Under the pieces are notes generated by a model, which ran no database searches, was not told the origin of the DNA, and saw only the letters and a program-made list of their open reading frames with translations. The position numbers and the translations under genes were made by a program. Shown here piece by piece: positions 1-5,874 of a stretch of 8,310 bases of DNA. The stretch is from VRUE01 sp963732225 (lineage in GTDB: Bacteria > Actinomycetota > Thermoleophilia > Solirubrobacterales > 70-9): positions 1 through 8,310 of the forward strand of contig CAVSYR010000007.1 in NCBI GenBank assembly GCA_963732225.1. The letters run 5' to 3'. Each line of letters starts with the position of its first letter. The stretch's first letter is position 1.

Positions 1-21
1 CCCTAGTTCTAGCTGGCAGTC

Positions 22-58
22 GAGTGACTTGGAGCGTTAGCTCGATTTGTCACTATTT
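22..58 (+). repeat. nested inverted repeat, terminator-like
   Basis: The outer arms AGTGAC (23-28) and GTCACT (49-54) enclose an inner stem GAGC (32-35)/GCTC (40-43) with a GTTA loop. A 3-nt by 5-nt internal loop separates the two stems, and ATTTT follows the outer arm. It could be a weak terminator for a plus-strand gene lying before the window. The internal loop is large and the T run short, so this is uncertain. Confidence 0.3.
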
Positions 59-160
59 TGGTACGCGGCGTTTTGCAACCGAGGATCGGCGGCGCTGGGA
101 GGTTGACCCCTCTGCACTGATAATTGCAACGCTCGAGCGAGTAAGACTGGCCTGGAATGT

Positions 161-175
161 GGTGCGCATCGCACC
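161..175. repeat. short perfect inverted repeat
   Basis: The arms GGTGCG and CGCACC have a 3-nt spacer. It is followed by GCTTG (198-202)/CAAGC (208-212), so several small stems line up ahead of the large hairpin at 235-295. The function is unknown; it may be part of a folded leader RNA. Confidence 0.4.
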
Positions 176-234
176 TGAGAAAGAGGCGCAACGCACCGCT
201 TGAAATCCAAGCACTCTGGGTAGCTTCATCCAAA

Positions 235-295
235 TGGCCAGAGTGACAGAGGCAGTTTGACTATGCGAATAGTCACTGTCACTGTGACTCTGCCA
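235..295. repeat. 61-nt imperfect hairpin upstream of the AT-hook gene
   Basis: By-eye pairing is 235-237 with 293-295, 239-244 with 287-292, 246-249 with 282-285, 251-255 with 276-280 (one G-U), and 258-264 with 269-275. The loop is GCGA, which fits the GNRA pattern. The structure has about 25 pairs, two single mismatches and two small bulges. The right arm carries GTCACT twice in tandem plus GTGACT (272-289). There is no T run after it, so it is not an ordinary intrinsic terminator. It lies 58 bases before the start codon at 354. The left arm also has an alternative partner: CACTCTGG (212-219) is perfectly complementary to CCAGAGTG (238-245). Confidence 0.6.
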
Positions 296-353
296 CACTC
301 CGGCGTAGCTGACGACCCGGGAGGCACAAGGCTCACGGGATGAAAGGAAGGAA

Positions 354-773
354 ATGCCCAGCACCAGCAACGTACTCGACGAGGCCCTTGACCTAGTCAA
401 GAAAAGGCTCGCGGAGCTTGACGAGGAGCGCAAGCGCCTCGAGCGCGCTCTTGCCGAGCTTGGTGGCACCGTCACTCGCCGTCCCGGCCGGCCCCCCGGC
501 TCCGGCCGCGGTCCCGGTCGCCCTCGTAAAAACGCCGCCGCGGCACCTGCCGCAGCCACGACTACCGCCCCGCGTAAACGCCGTCGCCGGCGCCGCGGTG
601 GCACTCGCGCCGATCAGGCAGTCGCTCTGGTCGAGCAGAACCCCGGCATCTCCGCCTCGGAGATCGCCAAACAGATGAAAATCAAACCGAATTACCTGTA
701 CCGGGTTCTCGGCGAAATGGAGAAAGAGGGCCGCGTCACCAAGAAGGGACGCGAGTACCACCCAGGTAAATAG
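354..773 (+). CDS. AT-hook / winged-helix nucleoid-type DNA-binding protein
   Basis: This 139-residue, very basic protein probably binds DNA and may act as a nucleoid-associated protein. Residues 6-37 look like a charged amphipathic coiled coil. Residues 42-59 hold two AT-hook-like GRP cores (RRPGRPP and GPGRPRK). An Ala/Thr/Pro linker leads to an Arg-rich run at 74-81. Residues about 85-135 look like a small winged helix: GISASEIAKQMKIKPNYLYRVLGEM would supply the helix-turn-helix, and GRVTKKGREYH the wing. The ATG is preceded by AAAGGA at 343-348 with good spacing. The gene has its own terminator and stands alone, convergent with mdh. AT-hooks bind the minor groove of AT-rich DNA, which is family knowledge. 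The combination with a winged helix, and any global role, is inference. No established gene name was recognised. Confidence 0.85.
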   Translation: MPSTSNVLDEALDLVKKRLAELDEERKRLERALAELGGTVTRRPGRPPGSGRGPGRPRKNAAAAPAAATTTAPRKRRRRRRGGTRADQAVALVEQNPGISASEIAKQMKIKPNYLYRVLGEMEKEGRVTKKGREYHPGK

Positions 774-800
774 CGCCTGAGACTTTGCGCTTTGCAGAAC

Positions 801-834
801 AAAGCCGGCCCCAATTGGGGCCGGCTTTTCTTTT
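801..834. terminator. bidirectional intrinsic terminator
   Basis: A 28-base perfect palindrome (801-828) has arms AAAGCCGGCCCCAA and TTGGGGCCGGCTTT. TTTTCTTTT follows on the plus strand, ideal for ending the AT-hook gene, which stops 27 bases earlier. On the minus strand the hairpin lies 15 bases beyond the mdh stop and is followed by CTTTGTT, a weaker U-rich tail. It can therefore serve both convergent transcription units. Confidence 0.93.
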
Positions 835-843
835 AGTGACTGC

Positions 844-1830
844 CTAAAGCAGGCCGAGCTGACTTACCGCGTCGCGCTCCTCGCGCAACTCGGCAGCGCT
901 GGCGTCGATCCGAGGCCGTGAAAACTCGGGAACCTCGGCGCCCTCGACAATCGACCACTCGCCGCCGCTGCAGGCACAGGGGAAACCGGCGACGATTCCC
1001 TCCTCGACGCCGTAAGAGCCGTCTGCGGGCACACCCATCGAGACCCAGTCACCCTCGGCGGTGCCGAGCACCCAGTCGTGGACGTGATCGATCGCGGCGT
1101 TGGCGGCCGAGGCCGCGCTGGAGGCCCCGCGGGCCTCGATGATCGCCGCACCGCGTTTGGCAACCCGGGGAATGAACTCATCGGCAATCCAGGCCTGGTC
1201 GTCGACCGCGTCCCAGGCGCTCTGACCGTTGACCTTGGCGTTGACGAGATCCGGGTACTGGGTTGTCGAGTGGTTGCCCCAAACCGTCATGTTGGTGACG
1301 TCAGAAACTTCCTTGCCGAGCTTGTTGGCTACCTGAGCGATCGCGCGGTTGTGATCCAGTCGCATCATCGCGGTGAAACGCTCGCGTGGCACACCATCGG
1401 CGTTTGACATTGCAATCAGGCAGTTGGTGTTGGCGGGGTTACCGACGACGAGGATTCGAACGTCATCGGCGGCGCCAGCCGCAATCGCTTCACCCTGCGG
1501 CTTGAAGATTCCGCCATTGGCCTCGAGCAGGTCAGAGCGCTCCATGCCGGGACCGCGCGGGCGGGCACCGACGAGCAGGCCGACGTTGCAGCCGTCAAAC
1601 GCCTGCTTGGGGTCGTCGAAGATGTCGATCCGGCTCAACAGGGGAAAGGCACAGTCGTCGAGCTCCATCGCGGTTCCCTCGGCGGCCTTAACCGCATCGG
1701 GGATCTCCAACAGACTCAGCTCCACCGGCGTGTCTGGGCCGAGCATCTGGCCGCTGGCGATACGGAAGAGGAGTGCGTAGCCGATCTGGCCGGCAGCGCC
1801 GGTCACGGTGACTTTCACGGGGGTGCTCAC
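844..1830 (-). CDS. mdh: malate dehydrogenase (NAD-dependent, type 2)
   Basis: The enzyme interconverts malate and oxaloacetate with NAD in the cytosolic TCA cycle. With the GTG start at 1830 the protein has 328 residues, normal for the family. The reading frame is open further upstream, but AGGAGA (1841-1846) lies 10 bases before this GTG, and the protein then begins directly with the nucleotide-binding strand. Visible motifs are GAAGQIG (11-17, dinucleotide loop), an acidic residue in LLEIP (about 42, fits NAD), ARPRGPGMER (mobile loop with substrate-binding arginines, 89-98), NPANTN (131-136), LDHNR (158-162, catalytic Asp159 and substrate Arg162) and WGNHS (184-188, catalytic His187). It lies 37 bases downstream of icd on the same strand, so the two are probably cotranscribed, and it ends at the shared terminator at 801-834. 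Lactate dehydrogenase is excluded by the overall type-2 MDH pattern, including the ARPRGPGMER loop. Confidence 0.96.
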   Translation of the reverse strand: MSTPVKVTVTGAAGQIGYALLFRIASGQMLGPDTPVELSLLEIPDAVKAAEGTAMELDDCAFPLLSRIDIFDDPKQAFDGCNVGLLVGARPRGPGMERSDLLEANGGIFKPQGEAIAAGAADDVRILVVGNPANTNCLIAMSNADGVPRERFTAMMRLDHNRAIAQVANKLGKEVSDVTNMTVWGNHSTTQYPDLVNAKVNGQSAWDAVDDQAWIADEFIPRVAKRGAAIIEARGASSAASAANAAIDHVHDWVLGTAEGDWVSMGVPADGSYGVEEGIVAGFPCACSGGEWSIVEGAEVPEFSRPRIDASAAELREERDAVSQLGLL

Positions 1831-1840
1831 AGAATCTCTA

Positions 1841-1846
1841 TCTCCT
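1841..1846 (-). promoter_or_regulatory. ribosome binding site deciding the mdh start
   Basis: On the minus strand AGGAGA lies 10 bases before the GTG at 1830, inside the 37-base icd-mdh gap. This supports the short form of mdh over a version extended upstream by 23 residues of low-complexity sequence that would overlap the end of icd. Confidence 0.75.
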
Positions 1847-1867
1847 GGATTCGTGGTTTTCGAAGAA

Positions 1868-3082
1868 CTAAGCCATCGCCCGCTGCAGGGCCTCGTCAAT
1901 CGAGCCGAGGAACTCCTGCGTCGTCTGGAACTCCTGGTCGGGGCCGACGAGCAGGGCGAGGTCTTTGGTCATCTTCCCGGCTTCCACCGTCTCGATGCAG
2001 ACGCGCTCCAGGGTCTCGGCGAAGTCAGAGACCGCGGGAGTGTCATCGAGCCGGCCGCGGGCGGCAAGACCGCGCGTCCAGGCGAAGATCGAGGCGATCG
2101 GGTTGGTCGAGGTCGGCTTGCCCTGCTGGTGCTGGCGGTAGTGGCGGGTGACTGTGCCGTGCGCGGCCTCCGCCTCGACGGTCTTGCCGTCGGGACTCAT
2201 CAGCACGCTGGTCATCAGTCCGAGTGAGCCAAACCCCTGGGCAACGGTGTCGGACTGGACGTCCCCGTCGTAGTTCTTGCAGGCCCAGACGTAACCGCCC
2301 TCCCACTTCAAGGCCGCCGCGACCATGTCGTCGATCAGGCGGTGTTCGTAGGTGATTCCCGCGGCCTCGAAATCGGCCTTGAACTCGGCCTCGTACACCT
2401 CCGCGAAGAGGTCCTTGAAGCGGCCGTCATAGCGCTTCAGAATTGTATTCTTGGTCGAGAGGTAGACCGGATAGCCACGGTCGAGCCCGTAGCGCATCGA
2501 GGCCCGGGCGAAATCGCGAATCGAGTCGTCGAGGTTGTACATCGCCATCGCGATGCCACCGCCGGGGAAGTCGTAGACGTCGAGCTCAACCGGCTCGCTG
2601 CCGTCTTTAGGCGTGTAGGTGAGGGTCAGCGTGCCCTCGCCCGGCACCACCATGTCGGTGGCGCGGTACTGGTCGCCGAAAGCGTGGCGGCCGATCACGA
2701 TCGGCTTGGTCCAACCCGGCACCAAGCGCGGGATGTTGGCGATCACGATCGGCTCGCGGAAGATCACGCCGCCGAGGATGTTGCGGATCGTCCCGTTCGG
2801 CGAGCGGTACATGTCGGCGAGCCCGAACTCCTCGACCCGCGCCTCGTCGGGGGTAATCGTCGCGCACTTGACGCCGACCCCGTGCTGCTTGATCGCGTTG
2901 GCCGCGTCGACGGTGATCTGGTCGCGGCTGGCGTCGCGGCTCTCGATGCCAAGATCGAAATAGATCAGCTCGAGGTCGAGGTAGGGCAGGATCAGCTGCT
3001 CTTTGATGAAGGACCAGATGATCCGGGTCATCTCGTCGCCGTCGAGCTCGACGATCGGGTTCTTCACGGAGATTTTCGTCAC
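1868..3082 (-). CDS. icd: isocitrate dehydrogenase, NADP-dependent, eukaryotic type
   Basis: The enzyme oxidatively decarboxylates isocitrate to 2-oxoglutarate and makes NADPH. The 404 residues align by recall over nearly their whole length with the homodimeric IDH1/IDH2 type, unlike the E. coli Icd type. Recognisable parts are GDEMTRIIW near the N-terminus, TITPDE (76-80), SPNGTIRNILGG with Ser94, Asn96 and Arg100, FREPI with Arg109, GRHAFGDQYRATD (Arg132 and Tyr139, matching human IDH1 numbering), STKNT (Lys211), YDGDVQSD (metal-binding Asp274 and Asp278) and GTVTRHYR (Arg313-His314, the NADP phosphate contact). The GTG start has no Shine-Dalgarno sequence. It begins 12 bases after the tetR stop in the same frame, which suggests translation coupled to tetR. 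mdh follows 37 bases on, giving two TCA enzymes in one probable operon. Confidence 0.97.
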   Translation of the reverse strand: MTKISVKNPIVELDGDEMTRIIWSFIKEQLILPYLDLELIYFDLGIESRDASRDQITVDAANAIKQHGVGVKCATITPDEARVEEFGLADMYRSPNGTIRNILGGVIFREPIVIANIPRLVPGWTKPIVIGRHAFGDQYRATDMVVPGEGTLTLTYTPKDGSEPVELDVYDFPGGGIAMAMYNLDDSIRDFARASMRYGLDRGYPVYLSTKNTILKRYDGRFKDLFAEVYEAEFKADFEAAGITYEHRLIDDMVAAALKWEGGYVWACKNYDGDVQSDTVAQGFGSLGLMTSVLMSPDGKTVEAEAAHGTVTRHYRQHQQGKPTSTNPIASIFAWTRGLAARGRLDDTPAVSDFAETLERVCIETVEAGKMTKDLALLVGPDQEFQTTQEFLGSIDEALQRAMA

Positions 3083-3094
3083 GCGGCGGCGATG

Positions 3095-3700
3095 CTACCG
3101 GCGCAGGCCTTCGAGCAGATCGACGACAACCGCTTCGGAACGCTCTCGCGCCGCCCGGCGGTCGGGAGCGACAGCAATTAGCGTCGCCGCCTCGATCATG
3201 GCTCCGAGGACGATGATCGCGGTCATCTCGGGATCGTGCGGCGCCAGTTCCCCCGCCTCGATCGCCGCCGAAACCGCTACCAGCGCCACCCCGATCCCCA
3301 ACTCAGTCGCGGCTGCCCGCCAGCCCTCCCAGCCGAGCACGACGCGGCTCTGGAGGAGGCCAATGCGACGCAGCTCCTCATCGGTCTCGCACAGCTGCAG
3401 ATAAGCCCTGGCGCTCTCGAGCAGCGCCGCAAAGGGCGAGCTCGCGGCCATAGCGCGCTTGGCGACGAGTCCGAGAATTCGCCGCTCACCGGTTTCGAAA
3501 ACAACCTTGAAGAGGTCCTGCTTGGAAGCGAAGTGGTGATAGAGAGCGCCACGGCTCACGCCGGAGCGCTCGATGATCTCCCCGGTCGACACATCGCCGT
3601 AGTCGCGCTCCATGAAGAGCTCGCGAGCCGCCTCGACCAGAGCCTCCCGGGCGCCCTCGCTGGGCCGCCCCCGCGCTCTCTTGCTTGCTATCGCCACCAC
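3095..3700 (-). CDS. TetR/AcrR-family transcriptional regulator
   Basis: This 201-residue one-component regulator is of typical TetR length. A basic N-terminal tail (KRARGRPSEGARE, 7-19) leads into the DNA-binding domain, with the helix-turn-helix at about 38-60 (STGEIIERSGVSRGALYHHFASKQDLF), a classic TetR signature. The rest is the helical ligand-binding and dimerisation domain, whose ligand cannot be told from sequence. The start is one of two adjacent GTG codons (3700 or 3697). There is no spaced Shine-Dalgarno, and TAATAT lies 8 bases before the GTG, so the mRNA may be leaderless. A perfect palindrome at 3711-3733 overlaps this promoter region, pointing to autorepression. The gene is divergent from the DUF4242/acyl-CoA dehydrogenase pair and directly upstream of icd. 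Many TetR proteins next to acyl-CoA dehydrogenase genes sense acyl-CoAs, so that is a reasonable guess here, not shown. Confidence 0.93.
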   Translation of the reverse strand: MVAIASKRARGRPSEGAREALVEAARELFMERDYGDVSTGEIIERSGVSRGALYHHFASKQDLFKVVFETGERRILGLVAKRAMAASSPFAALLESARAYLQLCETDEELRRIGLLQSRVVLGWEGWRAAATELGIGVALVAVSAAIEAGELAPHDPEMTAIIVLGAMIEAATLIAVAPDRRAARERSEAVVVDLLEGLRR

Positions 3701-3710
3701 CTCGCAATAT

Positions 3711-3733
3711 ATTACCGACCGCTAGTCGGTAAT
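3711..3733. promoter_or_regulatory. candidate TetR operator (9-5-9 palindrome)
   Basis: The arms ATTACCGAC (3711-3719) and GTCGGTAAT (3725-3733) are perfect inverted repeats around CGCTA. Size, symmetry and position fit a TetR dimer site. The palindrome begins 11 bases before the tetR GTG, overlaps its AT-rich -10-like sequence, and is 49 bases before the DUF4242 start. A second TAGTCGG (3734-3740) repeats 3723-3729 in direct orientation at an 11-bp step, so a second, partial dimer could bind on the same helix face. Confidence 0.75.
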
Positions 3734-3781
3734 TAGTCGGATCGGGCTTTGTTGCCCGCCGCCACAAACGAGGAGGAAGCG

Positions 3782-4084
3782 ATGAAGACGTATGTGATCC
3801 GGCGGGAGCGGGCCTGGCAGTCCGCAGAGGAGCTGGAGGCCACAGCCGCGCGGTCCAAGCAGGTCGCCGAGAGCGACTTCCCCGAAGACATCGCCTGGAT
3901 TCGCAGCTACGTGATCAGCGAGCCCGGTGGGTCGCTCGGAACTGTCTGCATCTACCAGGCAAGCGACGTGGAGGCAGTCAGGCGCCATGCTGAGCGCGTC
4001 GATATGCCCGCGGACGAGATCCTCGAAGTCGCCGACACCGTCGTCATCAGGCCCGATCCCCAGCCGGAGGGCGCCGCCGCCTGA
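3782..4084 (+). CDS. DUF4242 (SCO4226-like) small protein
   Basis: This 100-residue soluble protein resembles the DUF4242 family, whose Streptomyces member SCO4226 is described as a nickel-binding protein with a dimeric ferredoxin-like fold. That assignment is from recalled family features. Visible parts are the opening strand MKTYVIRRE, an amphipathic helix AEELEATAARSKQVAE (15-30), the strand IAWIRSYVI (38-46), TVCIYQASDVEAVRRHAERVDMPADEILEV (54-83) and a closing strand TVVIRPDP. Single His69 and Cys56 are possible ligands, so metal binding here is unproven. The ATG follows a strong GAGGAGGAA (3770-3778). An upstream TTG start at 3749 in the same frame is less likely because it would place this site inside the gene. 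A 5-bp hairpin CGGGC/GCCCG (3743-3758) lies in the leader. The gene is the first of a pair with the acyl-CoA dehydrogenase 31 bases downstream. Confidence 0.83.
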   Translation: MKTYVIRRERAWQSAEELEATAARSKQVAESDFPEDIAWIRSYVISEPGGSLGTVCIYQASDVEAVRRHAERVDMPADEILEVADTVVIRPDPQPEGAAA

Positions 4085-4115
4085 CACGACTCCGGTCTCC
4101 TGCCAGAATGGGCGG

Positions 4116-5789
4116 GTGGCAACCGTCGAGCGCTCAGCCTCACAAGTGACCCACGAGGTCTTCAACCAGGCCTCGCCGCTGGAGGACTACAACCCGTTCG
4201 ACGCTGACCGGCCGCTGCGCGAGGCGCTGGTCCGCGAGGGCGGCGGCTGGGCCGAGGACCGGGCCCGCGAGCTCGGCGCGATCTGCGGCTCGGCCCAGAC
4301 GATCCGCTGGGGTTTCGAGGCCAATGAAAAGAAGCCGCAGCTGAAGACCCACGACCGCTTCGGCCACCGCATCGACGAGGTCGAGTTCGACAGCTCCTGG
4401 CACGAGCTGATGCGGATCGGCTCCAGCCACGGACTGCACGCGATGCCCTGGCGCGAGCCGGGCGTCGGTGCCCACGTCGCCCGCGCGACGATGTTCATGC
4501 TGCTGATGCAGGCCGAGAGCGGCGTCGGCTGCCCGCTCTCGATGACCTACTCGGCAATCCCGGCCCTGCGCCAGCAACCCGAGCTCGCCGCCGAGTGGGA
4601 GGAGCGCTTCCTCTCGCTCGACTACGACGAGCGCTCGCTGCCGGCCGAGCGCAAGAGCGGCGCCCTCTGCGGGATGGCGATGACCGAGAAGCAGGGCGGC
4701 TCCGACGTCCGCGCCAACACCACCGTGGCGACGCCGCTGAACGGCGGCGGCCCCGGCGCCGAGTACGAGCTGGTCGGCCACAAGTGGTTCTGCTCGGCGC
4801 CGATGTGCGACGCCTTCCTCGTCCTCGCCCAGACCGACTCCGGCGTCTCCTGCTTCCTGATGCCGCGCTGGACCCCCGATGGCGAGCGCAACGCCTTCCA
4901 GATCCAGCGGCTCAAGGACAAGCTCGGCAACCGCTCCAACGCCTCCTCGGAGCTCGAGTTCCGCGGTGCCTGGGCGCGCATGGTCGGCGAGGAGGGCCGC
5001 GGCGTGCCGACGATCATCGAGATGGTCAACCACACCCGCCTCGACTGCGTGATCGGCGCCGCCACCGGCTACCGCGCAGGCGTCGTCCAGGCGATCAACC
5101 ACACCGAACATCGTTCTGCCTTCGGCAAGGAGCTGATCGACCAGCCGCTGATGCAAAACGTGCTCGCGGATCTGGCGGTCGAGTCCGAAGCAGCCACGAT
5201 CGCCGCGATGCGCCTCGCCCGCGCCTACGACGAGGTCGCCGCTGGCGACGAGGACGCCGCCAACTTCCGCCGCCTGGCGAATGCGGTGCTGAAGTACTGG
5301 ATGTGCAAGCGCCAGCCCTCGCACGCGGTCGAGTGCCTCGAGTGCTTCGGCGGCAACGGCTACGTCGAGGAGTCAGGCATGCCCCGCCTTTATAGAGAGG
5401 CCCCCCTTGCTTCGATTTGGGAGGGGTCGGGCAATGTCCAGTGCCTCGACGCCCTACGCGCAATGGTGAAGAGTCCCGCTTCCGTCGAAGCCTTCTTCGC
5501 TGAGGTTGAAGCCGGCTCCGGAGCCGAACCAAAGCTCGACTCGCACATCGCCAAGCTCAAGGACGAAATCCCCGGCGACATCGAGACGATCGAGTCCCGC
5601 GCCCGCCGCATCGTCGAGGGCATGGCCGTCGCCCTACAAGCGTCCCTGCTAGTCCGCTACGGCGACCCCGCCGTATCCGATGCCTTCTGCGCCTCCCGCC
5701 TCTCCGGCGACTGGGGCAACGCCTTCGGAACCCTTCCGGCCGGCACGGACTTCAGCAGCATCATCGAGCGCCACCGACCTCGGACCTGA
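4116..5789 (+). CDS. AidB-type acyl-CoA dehydrogenase
   Basis: This FAD flavoprotein (557 residues with the GTG at 4116) closely resembles E. coli AidB over its length: THEVFNQ near the start, MTEKQGGSDV (189-198), GHKWFCSAP (221-229), RLKDKLGNRSNASSE (265-279) and SIWEGSGNVQCLD (433-445). The glutamate in WEGSG is at the place of the catalytic base of ordinary acyl-CoA dehydrogenases. E. coli AidB is an alkylation-response protein with weak isovaleryl-CoA dehydrogenase activity and DNA binding. Many relatives probably act on branched or unusual acyl-CoAs, so the substrate is open. The open frame runs upstream through the DUF4242 gene, but similarity begins near VTHEVFNQ. GTG 4116 leaves about 11 residues before that motif; GTG 4146 is the alternative. 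No strong Shine-Dalgarno is seen, so translation may be coupled to DUF4242. Codon use changes near 5388 (see findings). Confidence 0.92.
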   Translation: MATVERSASQVTHEVFNQASPLEDYNPFDADRPLREALVREGGGWAEDRARELGAICGSAQTIRWGFEANEKKPQLKTHDRFGHRIDEVEFDSSWHELMRIGSSHGLHAMPWREPGVGAHVARATMFMLLMQAESGVGCPLSMTYSAIPALRQQPELAAEWEERFLSLDYDERSLPAERKSGALCGMAMTEKQGGSDVRANTTVATPLNGGGPGAEYELVGHKWFCSAPMCDAFLVLAQTDSGVSCFLMPRWTPDGERNAFQIQRLKDKLGNRSNASSELEFRGAWARMVGEEGRGVPTIIEMVNHTRLDCVIGAATGYRAGVVQAINHTEHRSAFGKELIDQPLMQNVLADLAVESEAATIAAMRLARAYDEVAAGDEDAANFRRLANAVLKYWMCKRQPSHAVECLECFGGNGYVEESGMPRLYREAPLASIWEGSGNVQCLDALRAMVKSPASVEAFFAEVEAGSGAEPKLDSHIAKLKDEIPGDIETIESRARRIVEGMAVALQASLLVRYGDPAVSDAFCASRLSGDWGNAFGTLPAGTDFSSIIERHRPRT

Positions 5790-5808
5790 AGAAACCGGTC
5801 TGCGGCCC

Positions 5809-5874
5809 GAGCCGCCGGGGGTTCCTCCCCAGGCCGCTTCGCGGGAGTTCCTGGGGAGGAACCCCCGGCGGCTC
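5809..5874. repeat. 25-bp perfect inverted repeat at a convergent gene junction
   Basis: The arms at 5809-5833 and 5850-5874 are exactly complementary (outer bases GAGCCGCC and GGCGGCTC, inner bases CCCCAGG and CCTGGGG). The 16-base centre can form a further 4-bp stem, CCGC/GCGG, with a TTC loop. The right arm plus adjoining bases also holds its own palindrome, GTTCCT-GGGG-AGGAAC (5847-5862), giving an alternative fold. The site lies 19 bases after the acyl-CoA dehydrogenase stop and overlaps the M50 stop codon by two bases. Neither strand has a T run after it, so it is not a classic intrinsic terminator. It could still end both transcripts, protect 3' ends, or be a dispersed repeat element. 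Confidence 0.9.

Larger units (their letters stand above)
1..353. other. non-coding, structured leader/intergenic region
   Basis: No reading frame here has a plausible ribosome binding site or a protein-like composition. The base composition is clearly less GC-rich than the rest of the window. The stretch holds a series of inverted repeats: 23-54, the 10-bp palindrome CGCTCGAGCG (130-139), GGTGCG/CGCACC (161-175), GCTTG/CAAGC (198-212), and the long hairpin at 235-295. No tRNA or other known RNA family was recognised. The part nearest the AT-hook gene is probably its promoter and 5' leader, but no convincing -35/-10 pair was found. TTGACT (257-262) resembles a -35 but lies inside the hairpin and has no good -10 partner. 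Confidence 0.6.

Noticed and set aside
31..100. Possible tRNA (GAGC-GTTA-GCTC resembles a D-arm)
   Set aside because: There is no matching acceptor stem and no T-arm GTTCRA sequence at the right distance; the stem is better explained by the nested inverted repeat.
9..233. Minus-strand open frame of 74 codons in the non-coding region
   Set aside because: It has no recognisable motif or ribosome site, its composition is not protein-like, and it lies across inverted repeats. Treated as chance.
272..289. CRISPR-like or tandem repeat array (GTCACT units)
   Set aside because: There are only three hexamer units, one imperfect, with no spacers. They are better seen as one arm of the hairpin.
235..295. 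Integron attC recombination site
   Set aside because: The bulged hairpin shape is similar, but the GTTRRRY/RYYYAAC core boxes are absent and there is no integrase or cassette array.
2342..3181. Long plus-strand open frame antisense to icd
   Set aside because: It is a GC-rich shadow of a clearly conserved enzyme. It has no ribosome site, and its composition is dominated by Arg, Val, Ala and Asp.
3927..4115. Upstream extension of the acyl-CoA dehydrogenase through the DUF4242 gene
   Set aside because: The extension overlaps a gene with a strong ribosome site and encodes Ser/Pro/Arg-rich sequence unlike the family N-terminus.
4140..5324. 394-codon minus-strand open frame antisense to the acyl-CoA dehydrogenase
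   Set aside because: The sense frame is strongly conserved along its whole length; the antisense frame is low-complexity and caused by GC bias.
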